In this document: positions 1 through 8,684 of the stretch, piece after piece | How positions within the stretch are numbered: the stretch's first letter is position 1 | Layout of the letters: the number at the start of each line of letters is the position of its first letter | Source: Paracoccus sp. (in: a-proteobacteria) | Lineage (GTDB): Bacteria > Pseudomonadota > Alphaproteobacteria > Rhodobacterales > Rhodobacteraceae | Assembly: GCF_030538495.1 (NCBI RefSeq) | Contig: NZ_JAUNTW010000001.1 | Location: 149,068 to 213,067, forward strand | Direction of reading: 5' to 3' | DNA length: 64,000 bases | Notes under the pieces: model-generated | What the model was told of the DNA's origin: nothing | Seen by the model: only the letters and a program-made list of their open reading frames with translations | Databases searched by the model: none | Program-made: the position numbers and the translations under genes

Positions 1-396
1 TTCATCCGCGACGACGATTATCGCCAGACGATTGAACAGGTCTATACCCTGTTCCCGGCGGTTGCGGCGAAACGCAAACAGGCGGCGGGCGAATTGTCCG
101 GCGGTCAGCGTCAGCAGGTGGCCGTGGGCCGTGCGCTGATGACGCAGCCGCAATTGCTGATGCTGGACGAACCGACCGCGGGCGTCAGCCCCATCGTGAT
201 GGACGAACTGTTTGACCGCATCATCGAGGTGGCGCGCACCGGCCTGCCCATCCTGATGGTGGAACAAAACGCGCGTCAGGCCATGGCGATCGCGGACAAA
301 GCCTATGTTCTGGTGCAGGGCGCAAACGCGCATACCGGCACCGGCGCGGAACTGATGGCCAATGATGAGGTGCGCCGCACCTTCCTGGGGGGCTGA
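1..396 (+). CDS. livF: Branched-chain amino-acid ABC transporter ATPase LivF (5' partial)
   Basis: This is the C-terminal 131 residues of an ABC ATPase whose start lies left of the window. The frame is open from base 1. It carries the LSGGQ signature (LSGGQRQQVAVGRAL), a Walker B segment (LLMLDEPTAGVSP) and the H-loop region written VEQN, which is typical of LivF. Two permease genes follow (4 nt to livH), so it powers uptake of branched-chain amino acids or a related amide. This may supply the leucine degraded by the operon at 6-18 kb, but that link is inference. Confidence 0.9.
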   Translation, partial: FIRDDDYRQTIEQVYTLFPAVAAKRKQAAGELSGGQRQQVAVGRALMTQPQLLMLDEPTAGVSPIVMDELFDRIIEVARTGLPILMVEQNARQAMAIADKAYVLVQGANAHTGTGAELMANDEVRRTFLGG

Positions 397-399
397 TTT

Positions 400-1407
400 A
401 TGGATATTCTTAACGCCCTTGTGGTTTTTCTGAACTTTGTGTTCATTCCGGCCGCCGCTTATGGCGCGCAGCTGGCATTGGGTGCGCTTGGCGTGACCTT
501 GGTTTACGGCATTTTGCGGTTTTCCAACTTTGCCCATGGCGACACGATGGCCTTTGGCACCGCCGTGGTGGTGATGCTGACATGGCTGTTCCAAAGCTGG
601 GGGATCAGCATTTCGCCGCTGCCGACCGCGCTGCTGGCGCTGCCCTTGGCGATTGCGGCCACGTCGCTGTTGGTGCTGGCCACGGATCGCGGCGTGTATC
701 GGTTCTATCGCCGGCAAAAGGCCGCGCCGATTATTCTGGTGATGGCCTCGGTCGGCGTGATGTTCGTGATGAACGGCCTGACCCGTGTGTTGATCGGCGT
801 GGACGAACACCGTTTCGACGATGGCGGGCGGTTTATCGTGACCGTGCGTGAATTCCGGGAAATGACCGGCCTGACCGAAGGCTTGGCGTTGCGCAGCACG
901 CAGGCGCTGACCGTGATTGTCGCGTTCGTCGTGATGGCGCTGCTGTTTTGGTTCCTGAACCGCACCAAATCGGGCAAGGCGATGCGCGCCTATTCCGATA
1001 ACGAAGATCTGGCGCTGCTGTCGGGCATCGAACCTGAAAAGGTCGTGCGCATGACCTGGATCATCGCCGCCGCTTTGGCGACGATTGCCGGGACGCTGTA
1101 TGGTCTGGATAAATCGTTCAAGGCGTTCAATTATTTTCAAATCCTGCTGCCGATCTTTGCGGCGGCGATTGTGGGCGGCCTTGGCAACCCGCTGGGCGCG
1201 ATTGCGGGCGGTTTTCTGGTCGCCTTTTCCGAAGTCGCCGTCACCTATCCGTGGGTGCGCGTCGTCGGCTATCTGGCGCCGTGGTATGAACCGGGCAGCC
1301 TGCTGCAACTGTTGGGGACGGAATACAAATTCGCCGTCAGCTTTGTGATCTTGATCGTGGTTCTGCTGTTCCGCCCGACCGGGCTGTTCCGCGGCAAATC
1401 GGTGTAA
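400..1407 (+). CDS. livH: Branched-chain amino-acid ABC transporter permease LivH
   Basis: A 335-residue, strongly hydrophobic inner-membrane permease of the LivH family. Typical features are the N-terminal LGALGVTLVYGILRFSNFAHG segment and the ABC-permease loop around residues 185-215 (MRAYSDNEDLALLSGIEPE). The C-terminal third has the GGLGNPLGAIAGG motif. It starts 3 nt after livF stops and is followed by livM, so the three are one transcription unit. The exact substrate cannot be read from sequence; amino acids are the usual one, and urea or short amides are alternatives. Confidence 0.92.
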   Translation: MDILNALVVFLNFVFIPAAAYGAQLALGALGVTLVYGILRFSNFAHGDTMAFGTAVVVMLTWLFQSWGISISPLPTALLALPLAIAATSLLVLATDRGVYRFYRRQKAAPIILVMASVGVMFVMNGLTRVLIGVDEHRFDDGGRFIVTVREFREMTGLTEGLALRSTQALTVIVAFVVMALLFWFLNRTKSGKAMRAYSDNEDLALLSGIEPEKVVRMTWIIAAALATIAGTLYGLDKSFKAFNYFQILLPIFAAAIVGGLGNPLGAIAGGFLVAFSEVAVTYPWVRVVGYLAPWYEPGSLLQLLGTEYKFAVSFVILIVVLLFRPTGLFRGKSV

Positions 1408-1417
1408 GGGGGGTAAT

Positions 1418-2749
1418 ATGGCAAGCAATCGTCAAGCCGCTGCCGCAAATCCGTGGCGCGCACCGATTATCTTTGCAATTCTGGCCGTGCTGTTCGTGCT
1501 GGAAGGAACGGTTCGCAATTCGATGTTTTCCGGGTCGTGGAACACGTCGCTGGCGATCCTGAATATGGGGCTGATTTCGGCCATCACCGCCTTGGGCGTC
1601 AACATGCAGTGGGGCTATGCCGGGCTGTTCAATGTGGGCGTTGTGGGCTTTCTGGCGATTGGCGGGCTGGCTCCGGTTCTGGTGTCGCTGCCCCCGGTCG
1701 AAGGGGCGTGGGACGCGGGCGGGCCGCGTTTGCTGGCATCGCTGGGCATTGGTCTGGGAACGCTGGCACTGGCCAAAGTCGTCTGGGGGCGGCTGCGCAA
1801 TGGCTGGGCCGTCGCGGGCATCCTGATTGTCGGATGGTTCGTGGCCCGCTGGCTGTTCACCCCCGCCACCGACGCGATCGAGGCGATCAACCCGTCCCGT
1901 TTCGGCAATATCGGCGGTCTGGGTATGCCGGTTCTGCTGTCGTGGATCGTGGGTGGCATGTTCGCCGCCGCCGCCGCTTGGGCGATTGGTAAAGTCGCTT
2001 TGGGGCTGCGGTCGGATTATCTGGCCATTGCGACGCTGGGGATTGGCGAAATCATCGTCGCCGTCATGCGCAACGAAGAATGGCTGGCGCGCGGCGTGAA
2101 AAACGTCACGTCGATCCCGCGCCCGGTCGCCTATGAAATCGAATTGCAGCGCAACCCCGAATTCGTCGATTTCGCGCAAAGCTGGGGCTTCAGCGCCGCC
2201 GAGGCGTCGGGCATCTGGGTGAAACTGTCCTATATGTCGATGTTCCTTGTGGTGCTGCTGGTGATCATCTTGCTGGCGGAACTGGCGCTGAAATCGCCTT
2301 GGGGGCGGATGATGCGCGCGATTCGCGACAACGAAACCGCGGCCGAGGCCATGGGCAAAGACGTCACCGCCCGCCATCTGCAAATCTTTGTCATTGGGTC
2401 CGCCGTGATCGGCATGGCGGGCGCGATGATGGTGACGCTGGACGGGTTGCTGGCGCCGACGGGGTATAACCCGCTGCGTTACACCTTTTTGATCTGGGTG
2501 ATGGTGATTGTCGGCGGGTCGGGCAACAACTGGGGCGCGGTCATGTGCGCGGTCCTGATCTGGTTCCTGTGGATCAAGGCCGAGGTCTGGGGTCCGGTCG
2601 GCATGCAGATGCTGACCGCGATCATGCCCGATGGCAGCGTCAAAAGCCAGTTGCTGTCCAGTGCGCCGCATATGCGATTTATCGCCATGGGAACGGTGCT
2701 GTTGTTGGTGTTGCGGTTCTCTCCGCGCGGGTTGGTCCCCGAGAAATAA
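1418..2749 (+). CDS. livM: Branched-chain amino-acid ABC transporter permease LivM
   Basis: A 443-residue membrane permease of the LivM family, the partner of LivH. The start has a GGGGG ribosome-binding site just upstream. Recognisable parts are LGVNMQWGYAGLFNVGVVGF near residue 65, LGLRSDYLAIATLGIGEII near 195 and the permease loop MRAIRDNETAAEAMGKDVT near 300. It is longer than the compact LivM forms because of an extra hydrophobic stretch around residues 100-190. It ends in FSPRGLVPEK just before a strong terminator, so it is the last gene of the transporter operon here. Confidence 0.92.
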   Translation: MASNRQAAAANPWRAPIIFAILAVLFVLEGTVRNSMFSGSWNTSLAILNMGLISAITALGVNMQWGYAGLFNVGVVGFLAIGGLAPVLVSLPPVEGAWDAGGPRLLASLGIGLGTLALAKVVWGRLRNGWAVAGILIVGWFVARWLFTPATDAIEAINPSRFGNIGGLGMPVLLSWIVGGMFAAAAAWAIGKVALGLRSDYLAIATLGIGEIIVAVMRNEEWLARGVKNVTSIPRPVAYEIELQRNPEFVDFAQSWGFSAAEASGIWVKLSYMSMFLVVLLVIILLAELALKSPWGRMMRAIRDNETAAEAMGKDVTARHLQIFVIGSAVIGMAGAMMVTLDGLLAPTGYNPLRYTFLIWVMVIVGGSGNNWGAVMCAVLIWFLWIKAEVWGPVGMQMLTAIMPDGSVKSQLLSSAPHMRFIAMGTVLLLVLRFSPRGLVPEK

Positions 2750-2755
2750 AACAAA

Positions 2756-2783
2756 GGGGCGCGGTCAACCCGCGCCCTTTTCG
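2756..2783. terminator. Bidirectional rho-independent terminator
   Basis: An 8-bp perfect GC stem (GGGCGCGG at 2757-2764, CCGCGCCC at 2770-2777) with a 5-nt loop is flanked by A's on the left and TTTT on the right. It can therefore terminate both livM (+) and the convergent CAP-domain gene (-), whose stop codon is at 2786. Confidence 0.85.
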
Positions 2784-2785
2784 TT

Positions 2786-3301
2786 TCAGCGGCAGTTATT
2801 GCCCAAAACGACACTGTGCCAGACGCGCCCATCGCGCCCCCGCGCCGTGCCGCCGCCGATGTCATAGCTGAGCTGACCCAGCACCTGTTCGCGCGTGGCA
2901 GCGCGCCCCATCCATCCGGCAACCACACCGGACGGCGCGCCCCCCACGGCCACCAATTGCACGACGCCACAGGCCGGGTAATTCACCGCCCGCGCCCGGT
3001 CCACGACGCTGGACCCGTTCGACCCGGCGACATCTGCGCGCCCCCGCTGCGCCATATCGCAGGCATGGGATTGCGCGATACGGTCCAATGTATCGCTGCG
3101 CGTCAGGACGGTTTTTCCATCCGCGCGCCGCACGGCGTTGACCGCATCCGACAGCGCCGCCCCCTGCCCCGGATCCCCCACACATTCCGCGGCCAAGGCC
3201 TGTTCGGCAGGCGGTTCCGGGGTTGCCCCGGTCATCACGGGCGCGTCACAGGCCGCCAGCACGGACAGGCTGGCGATCACGGCAAAACGGGGCAGAGGCA
3301 T
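2786..3301 (-). CDS. CAP/SCP-domain lipoprotein
   Basis: A 171-residue protein with a lipoprotein signal (LSVLAAC, lipidated Cys near residue 18). The rest matches the CAP (SCP/PR1) fold: LSDAVNAVRRADGKTVL, then LDRIAQSHACDMAQRG with the conserved His, then VWHSVVLGNNC at the end. Bacterial CAP proteins are small secreted proteins of mostly unknown function. The start at 3301 has an AAGGA site. It is a single gene, convergent with livM and divergent from guaA. Confidence 0.8.
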   Translation of the reverse strand: MPLPRFAVIASLSVLAACDAPVMTGATPEPPAEQALAAECVGDPGQGAALSDAVNAVRRADGKTVLTRSDTLDRIAQSHACDMAQRGRADVAGSNGSSVVDRARAVNYPACGVVQLVAVGGAPSGVVAGWMGRAATREQVLGQLSYDIGGGTARGRDGRVWHSVVLGNNCR

Positions 3302-3399
3302 GGCAAATCCTTTCGGTGTTTATCCCGAACGCCGTCCTGCGATAACGGTTCCGTGCGCGGCACCCCTTGCATGGCGCGCGGGCCGTGCTAAACGGAATT

Positions 3400-4959
3400 A
3401 TGACCCAGCATCAGCGCCTTCTTATCATCGACTTTGGTTCTCAGGTGACGCAGCTTATTGCGCGCCGTCTGCGTGAACTGAACGTCTATTGCGAAATCCA
3501 TCCGTTCAACAGCCTGACCGATGACAGCCTGCGCGCGCTTGCGCCTCAGGCGATTATCCTGTCGGGCGGACCGGCCAGCGTCACCGACGACAACAGCCCC
3601 CGCGCTCCGCAGGCGGTGTTTGAACTGGGCGTGCCGGTCTTTGGCATTTGCTATGGCCAGCAGGTCATGATGACCCAACTGGGCGGCGCGGTCGAGGCCG
3701 GGCATCACGCCGAATATGGCCGCGCCTTTATCACCCCCGCCGAAGGGCATCAGCGCGACGGCATCTTTACCGGCCTGTTTGCCGCCGACCGCGAAGAGGT
3801 GTGGATGAGCCATGGCGACCGCGTGACCGCGCTTGCCCCCGGTTTTCAGGTCATCGGCACGTCGCCGAACGCGCCCTTTGCCATGGTCGCGGACGAATCG
3901 CGCCGCTTCTATGCCGTGCAATTCCACCCCGAGGTGCATCACACCCCGAACGGTCGGAAAATGCTGGAAAACTTTGTGCGCATGGCGGGCTTTACCGGCG
4001 ATTGGACCATGGCCGGTTACCGGGCCGAGGCGGTGCGCAAAATCCGCGAACAGGTGGGCGACCGCCGCGTGATCTGTGGCCTGTCGGGCGGGGTTGATTC
4101 GTCCGTCGCCGCCGTGCTGATCCACGAAGCGATTGGCGATCAACTGACCTGCGTGTTCGTGGATCACGGCCTGCTGCGTCAGAACGAAGCGGATGAGGTC
4201 GTGACCATGTTCCGCGACCATTACAACATCCCGCTGATCCACGCCGATGAAAGCGACCTGTTCCTGGGCGAATTGGAAGGCATTTCCGACCCCGAGGTGA
4301 AACGCAAAACCATCGGCCGCCTGTTCATCGACGTGTTCCAACGGGAAGCCTCGAAAATCGAGGGCGCGGAATTTCTGGCCCAAGGCACGCTGTATCCTGA
4401 CGTGATCGAATCGGTCAGCTTCAGCGGCGGGCCGTCAGTCACGATCAAATCGCACCACAATGTCGGCGGTCTGCCCGAAAAGATGGGGCTGAAGCTGGTC
4501 GAACCCCTGCGCGAATTGTTCAAGGACGAAGTGCGCGCCTTGGGTCGCGAATTGGGATTGCCCGCCACCTTTATCGGGCGCCACCCCTTCCCCGGTCCCG
4601 GTCTGGCGATCCGCTGCCCCGGCGAAATCACGCGCGACAAACTGGACATTCTGCGCAAAGCCGACGCCGTGTTCATCGACCAGATCCGCAAACACGGGCT
4701 GTATGATGACATCTGGCAGGCATTCGTGGCGATCCTGCCAGTCCGCACGGTGGGCGTGATGGGCGACGGGCGCACCTATGATTACGCCTGTGCGCTGCGC
4801 GCGGTGACCAGCGTTGACGGCATGACGGCGGATTATTACCCCTTCAGCCACGAATTTTTGGGCGAAACCGCGACCCGCATCATTAATGAGGTCAAGGGCA
4901 TCAACCGCTGCACCTATGACATCACCAGCAAACCGCCGGGAACGATTGAATGGGAATGA
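3400..4959 (+). CDS. guaA: GMP synthase (glutamine-hydrolysing)
   Basis: A 519-residue enzyme that amidates XMP to GMP using glutamine and ATP. The N-terminal class I glutamine amidotransferase has the catalytic Cys in FGICYGQQ and the His-Glu pair in FHPEVHHT. The ATP-pyrophosphatase domain has the [11 protein letters not shown]-loop, and the C-terminal dimerisation domain ends in KPPGTIEWE. The start at ATG 3400 ([15 protein letters not shown]) fits the family better than the in-frame TTG at 3367. Length is normal for the family. Confidence 0.97.
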   Translation: MTQHQRLLIIDFGSQVTQLIARRLRELNVYCEIHPFNSLTDDSLRALAPQAIILSGGPASVTDDNSPRAPQAVFELGVPVFGICYGQQVMMTQLGGAVEAGHHAEYGRAFITPAEGHQRDGIFTGLFAADREEVWMSHGDRVTALAPGFQVIGTSPNAPFAMVADESRRFYAVQFHPEVHHTPNGRKMLENFVRMAGFTGDWTMAGYRAEAVRKIREQVGDRRVICGLSGGVDSSVAAVLIHEAIGDQLTCVFVDHGLLRQNEADEVVTMFRDHYNIPLIHADESDLFLGELEGISDPEVKRKTIGRLFIDVFQREASKIEGAEFLAQGTLYPDVIESVSFSGGPSVTIKSHHNVGGLPEKMGLKLVEPLRELFKDEVRALGRELGLPATFIGRHPFPGPGLAIRCPGEITRDKLDILRKADAVFIDQIRKHGLYDDIWQAFVAILPVRTVGVMGDGRTYDYACALRAVTSVDGMTADYYPFSHEFLGETATRIINEVKGINRCTYDITSKPPGTIEWE

Positions 4960-5001
4960 TGGTCAGGCGCGCCTGATCCGCAGCTTGCATTGGGGGACAT
5001 C

Positions 5002-5499
5002 ATGCGCCTGCACCTGACCGCCGCCTGTATCGCAATCCCGGCCTGCACCTTGGCCGGGGATGTCACGACCTTTCAGGGGCGCTGCCATATGGACGGCTGT
5101 TGGTGGGTGGAACAATCCAGCCCCACCGAATTGCGCAACGTGACGGATGGCATCGCGGGGCGTCTGGTTGAGGTCACGCAGCGCGTCGCCGAAAGCCAGC
5201 ATCCCGGCGCGGATTACCCCGACCAGCCGCCCGCCGATGTGGTCTGGTCCGACCCCGCGCAAACGCAGTTTTTCTGTTCGACCGCCCGGCCAGCCTTGGA
5301 CAATGGCGACGGCAGTTGGACCACTCTGCCCCTGCCCGGCACCTTTGGCGCGACCGAAGGCGCAACGCGCATGTATCTGCACGCCTGCCATCCGGGCGTG
5401 ACCGATCCCTATGCCATCCCGCCGGAGCTGGGCTATCAGCCGCACAACCCGGATGAACAGACGGATTACACCAGCTTTGACAGGTTGATCACACCATGA
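5002..5499 (+). CDS. Secreted protein of unknown function
   Basis: A 165-residue protein with a short cleavable signal peptide (MRLHLTAACIAIPACTLAG). The mature part contains several Cys (GRCHMDGCWW, FFCS, LHACHPG) and is hydrophilic, so it is probably periplasmic and disulfide-bonded. The start at 5002 was chosen because GGGGGA lies six bases upstream; a TTG at 4990 is in frame but has no site. It overlaps the next gene by ATGA, so the two are translationally coupled. I do not recognise the family. Confidence 0.7.
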   Translation: MRLHLTAACIAIPACTLAGDVTTFQGRCHMDGCWWVEQSSPTELRNVTDGIAGRLVEVTQRVAESQHPGADYPDQPPADVVWSDPAQTQFFCSTARPALDNGDGSWTTLPLPGTFGATEGATRMYLHACHPGVTDPYAIPPELGYQPHNPDEQTDYTSFDRLITP

Positions 5500-6305
5500 C
5501 CGGATGTTCCTGCGGCCACCACCATCCGCACCACCATCACGATGATGACACGGGCGTTCCTGCGCCACTGACCCGCCCGATGGTGGGGCTGTCGGGGCGG
5601 CTGATCTGCGCCAATACGGCGGAATTGATGATTGCCATGGCCCTGCTGCCCGCGCATATCACCGCCAGTCGCGCCGAACCCGGCTGCCTGCGCTTCGATC
5701 TGTGGCAGGATGACGACCCCCATATCTGGCACCTGCGCGAAGTCTTTACCGACGACGCCGCCTTCGCCGCGCATCAGACCCGCACGGCCGCCAGCGAATG
5801 GGGCCAGGCCAGCACCGCGATACGCCGCGATTTCGACCGCCGCGCGATGAACCCCCTGATCCGCGCGGAAACCGCCGCCGATCATGACGCCATCGACGCG
5901 CTGCTGAACGCGGCCTTCGACACCGAAACCGAATCCGCATTGGTCCGCAATCTGCGCGCGGATGGCGATTTGCCCGTGTCGCTGATCGCCCATGCGGACG
6001 GCGTGGCGATTGGCCACGCCGCCCTGTCGCCATTGACGGCAGAACGCCCGGCCTTCGCCTTGGCCCCCGTCGCCGTTCATCCGGCAATGCAAACACGCGG
6101 CTTAGGCCTCGCCCTGACGCGCGCCGCGATCGCCGCCGCGAATGGCGCGCCGGTCGTCGTGCTGGGCGACCCGGCCTATTACGCCCGCGCCGGATTCCAA
6201 CCGGCCGATCTGCAATCCCCCTATACCGGGGACGCGCTGCAAATCTATGGTGACTTACCCAAAGGCAGCGCCATCACCCACGCCCCGGCCTTTGCACGCC
6301 TCTGA
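5496..6305 (+). CDS. Fusion of ABM-type monooxygenase and GNAT acetyltransferase domains
   Basis: A 269-residue two-domain protein. Residues 1-18 form a Cys/His/Asp-rich head (CSCGHHHPHHHHDDD) that looks metal-binding. Residues about 30-120 resemble the antibiotic-biosynthesis monooxygenase fold (EPGCLRFDLWQ, WHLREVFTDDAAFAAHQ). Residues about 125-269 are a GNAT N-acetyltransferase with the acetyl-CoA segment VAVHPAMQTRGLGLALTRAA and a YYARAGFQ end motif. The ATGA overlap ties it to the secreted protein upstream. Fusion of these two families in one chain is uncommon, and substrates are unknown. Confidence 0.75.
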   Translation: MTGCSCGHHHPHHHHDDDTGVPAPLTRPMVGLSGRLICANTAELMIAMALLPAHITASRAEPGCLRFDLWQDDDPHIWHLREVFTDDAAFAAHQTRTAASEWGQASTAIRRDFDRRAMNPLIRAETAADHDAIDALLNAAFDTETESALVRNLRADGDLPVSLIAHADGVAIGHAALSPLTAERPAFALAPVAVHPAMQTRGLGLALTRAAIAAANGAPVVVLGDPAYYARAGFQPADLQSPYTGDALQIYGDLPKGSAITHAPAFARL

Positions 6306-6341
6306 CCGCTTTCATCTTGGCGCAAATATCCTGCGGGGGGA

Positions 6342-6375
6342 ATCGCGGAACGCGATGGGGGGCGCAAAGCCCCCC
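6342..6375. terminator. Tandem hairpins between convergent genes
   Basis: Two perfect stems sit back to back: ATCGCG-gaa-CGCGAT (6342-6356) and GGGGGGC-gcaaa-GCCCCCC (6357-6375). They lie between the fusion gene (+) and the hydratase gene (-) and could end both transcripts. There is no U-run, so termination is inferred from position and stem strength only. The flanking text (gcgcaaatatcctg) resembles a short intergenic motif I associate with Rhodobacterales genomes. Confidence 0.5.
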
Positions 6376-6382
6376 AGCACCC

Positions 6383-7165
6383 TCACAATTGCCAGGCCGG
6401 TTTGCGTTTTTCAAAAAACGCCGCGATGCCCTCGGGGGCCTCAGAGCCTTCCCAGACGGCGACCAGCCGGTCGATGCTTTCTTCGATCACGCGGTCGTCG
6501 ATGACGGGGCCAAGCGCGCGGCATTGCGCCTTGGCGGCGGCGACCGCACCGGGGGCGGCCAGCAAGAAGGGCGCGATTTCCGCCTCAATCGCCGCATCCA
6601 GATCGTCGGGGGCCACGCTGCGGGTGACCAGATTCAGGGCCACAGCCTCATCCGTGCCGAACAGGCGCGCGGAAAAGAACACGCGCCGCGCCTTATCTTC
6701 ACCCATACGCGCCATGACATAGGGGCCGATGGTGGCCGGGATCAGGCCCAGTTTCACCTCGGTTAAACCAAATTTCGCCGCATCCGAGGCGATCACGATG
6801 TCCGACACCGACATCATCCCCACTCCGCCGCCAAAGGCGTTGCCATGCACCCGCGCAATCACCGGTTTCGGCAGCAGGTTCAGCGCCGACAGCATATGCG
6901 CCAGCAATCGCGCGCCCGAACGCCGCGTTTCCGCATCCGCGCCCATTTGGTCGCGCATCCAGCCCAGATCGCCGCCCGCGCAGAAACTGGCGCCTTCGCC
7001 CGCCAGCACCACGACCCGAACCGCCGGGTCCGCGCCCAGATCGGCGGCGGCTTGGGTCAGTTCCTGCATCATCTGTTGCGACAATGCGTTATGTTTGTCG
7101 GCGCGCGTCAGCCACAGCGTTGCGACTCCGCGTTCGTCGGTGTCAATTCGGATTGTTTCAAACAT
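6383..7165 (-). CDS. liuC: Methylglutaconyl-CoA hydratase / enoyl-CoA hydratase (leucine degradation)
   Basis: A 260-residue crotonase-fold enzyme. The oxyanion-hole segments are ASFCAGGDLGWM near residue 65 and RVHGNAFGGGVG near 105. In this operon it should hydrate 3-methylglutaconyl-CoA to HMG-CoA, the step before HMG-CoA lyase. The start at 7165 is preceded by GAGGGGG and overlaps the end of mvaB by 8 nt. An in-frame extension up to 7513 exists but runs through mvaB and is not used. It is the last gene of the leucine operon. Confidence 0.9.
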   Translation of the reverse strand: MFETIRIDTDERGVATLWLTRADKHNALSQQMMQELTQAAADLGADPAVRVVVLAGEGASFCAGGDLGWMRDQMGADAETRRSGARLLAHMLSALNLLPKPVIARVHGNAFGGGVGMMSVSDIVIASDAAKFGLTEVKLGLIPATIGPYVMARMGEDKARRVFFSARLFGTDEAVALNLVTRSVAPDDLDAAIEAEIAPFLLAAPGAVAAAKAQCRALGPVIDDRVIEESIDRLVAVWEGSEAPEGIAAFFEKRKPAWQL

Positions 7166-8018
7166 CTTTTCCCCCTCGCAGCGACTGCGCGAATGCGGCC
7201 GCCTGTTCGATGATGGCCATATCCAGACCATGTTCATATCCCGCCGCCGCCAGATGGGCCGCGACCTTTTCCGTGGCGACGTTGCCCGCCGCGCCGGGGG
7301 CATAGGGGCAACCGCCCAAGCCCCCAACCGCCGCGTCAAAGACCCGGATTCCACGCCGCAAACTGGCGTCGATATTGTCCAAAGCGCGGCCCGCCGTGTC
7401 GTGGTAATGGCCTGCCAGTTTGTCGGCTGGCACTTCGTCCAGCACGGCGGCCAGCATGGCGTCGATGGTTTCGGGGCGGCCCTGCCCGATGGTGTCGCCA
7501 AGGCTGATTTCATAGCAGCCCATATCGCGCAGCGCGGCGGCGACGCGGGCGACGTTTTCGGGCGGCGTCGGGCCGTCGAAGGGGCAATCCGTCACCACCG
7601 AGACATAGCCGCGCACCCGGATTCCGTCGGACTTGGCCGCCTGCGCCACCGGGGCAAACCGTTCCAGGCTTTCGGCGATGGTGGCGTTGAGGTTGGCCCT
7701 GGAGAACCCCTCGGATGCGCTGGCGAAGATGGCCACCTCGTCGGCGCGGGCGGCGCGGGCGGCGTCATAGCCCTTGGTGTTCGGGGTCAGCACCGCATAG
7801 CTGACGCCGGGGGCGCGGGTGATGCCCGCCATCACCTGCGCCGCGTCGGCCATCTGCGGCACCCATTTCGGGCTGACAAAGCTGGTGACTTCGATGCGCC
7901 GGAACCCCGCCTGTGACAGCAGGTCCACCAGCGCGATCTTGTCTGCCGCCGGGATCAGCCGCTTTTCGTTTTGCAGCCCGTCGCGCGGACCCATTTCAAA
8001 GATTTCAACATGGTTCAT
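7158..8018 (-). CDS. mvaB: Hydroxymethylglutaryl-CoA lyase
   Basis: A 286-residue TIM-barrel lyase that cleaves HMG-CoA to acetoacetate and acetyl-CoA, the last step of leucine breakdown. It opens with the family signature EIFEMGPRDGLQNEK and carries the catalytic-cysteine loop GGLGGCPYAPGAAGN near residue 235 and the metal-binding GHYHDTAG. Length is normal for the bacterial enzyme. It is preceded by a GST gene 12 nt upstream and overlaps the hydratase gene downstream. Confidence 0.95.
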   Translation of the reverse strand: MNHVEIFEMGPRDGLQNEKRLIPAADKIALVDLLSQAGFRRIEVTSFVSPKWVPQMADAAQVMAGITRAPGVSYAVLTPNTKGYDAARAARADEVAIFASASEGFSRANLNATIAESLERFAPVAQAAKSDGIRVRGYVSVVTDCPFDGPTPPENVARVAAALRDMGCYEISLGDTIGQGRPETIDAMLAAVLDEVPADKLAGHYHDTAGRALDNIDASLRRGIRVFDAAVGGLGGCPYAPGAAGNVATEKVAAHLAAAGYEHGLDMAIIEQAAAFAQSLRGGKDV

Positions 8019-8030
8019 CGCCTGCGCCCC

Positions 8031-8684
8031 CTATTCCTGTGGTATGTCATAAAAATCACGGTCGAACATGTCGCCGCCTTCGCGGGTCAGGGCGCGGGCG
8101 CAGGCGGGCCGCGCCTGCATCCGGTCCCACCATGCCGCAATCGCCGGGTAATCGGCACGGGGCAGGAAATGAAACAGCGCCCGCGCGTTGAACCCGAACA
8201 TGCAATCAAGCGCGGAAAAACCGCTGTCCAGCATCGTGTCGCGCCCGATCAGCCGCGCGTTCAGCGCCCGCGCCGTCACCGCCAGCCGTTTCGTTTCCAG
8301 TTTGATGAACGGCACCGAACGCGCGGTTTCGGGGCGGATGAAATTATACTGAATATTCAGGTTTTGCAGACAGATCGCCTGCGTTTCCGCAAAATGCAGC
8401 CATTCCAGAAACGGGGCGCGGTCCGCATCACCGGGACGGGGCGCCAGACGCCCCGCCGTTTCGCACAGCACCTGAACAATCGCGCCGGATTCAAACACCG
8501 TCGCGCCGTCCATATCCAAGGCAGGCACCTTCCCCGCCGGGGACCGCGCCAGAAAATCCGGCGCGCGCATCCCCCCATCCGCAAAATCATAGGCGGTCAG
8601 ACCGTAATCCAACCCCAATTCTTCCAGCAGCCAGATCACGCGGAAACTGCGTGATCCGGGGACGTGGTGCAGATGCATGGTCAT
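8031..8684 (-). CDS. Glutathione S-transferase family protein
   Basis: A 217-residue protein with the N-terminal thioredoxin-like GST domain (HHVPGSRSFRVIWLLEELGL, then GKVPALDMDG and FESGAIVQVL) and a helical C-terminal domain. It sits between mccA and mvaB. The ATG at 8684 overlaps the mccA stop as ATGA, but the ATG at 8678 is better spaced from the GAGGA site, so the true start may be two codons later. Its role in leucine catabolism is unknown; detoxification of reactive acyl-CoA products is one guess. Confidence 0.85.
   Translation of the reverse strand: MTMHLHHVPGSRSFRVIWLLEELGLDYGLTAYDFADGGMRAPDFLARSPAGKVPALDMDGATVFESGAIVQVLCETAGRLAPRPGDADRAPFLEWLHFAETQAICLQNLNIQYNFIRPETARSVPFIKLETKRLAVTARALNARLIGRDTMLDSGFSALDCMFGFNARALFHFLPRADYPAIAAWWDRMQARPACARALTREGGDMFDRDFYDIPQE

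Noticed and set aside
1337..2671. A 444-codon minus-strand frame over livM.
   Set aside because: It is a shadow of a clear permease gene, full of His, Gln and Arg.
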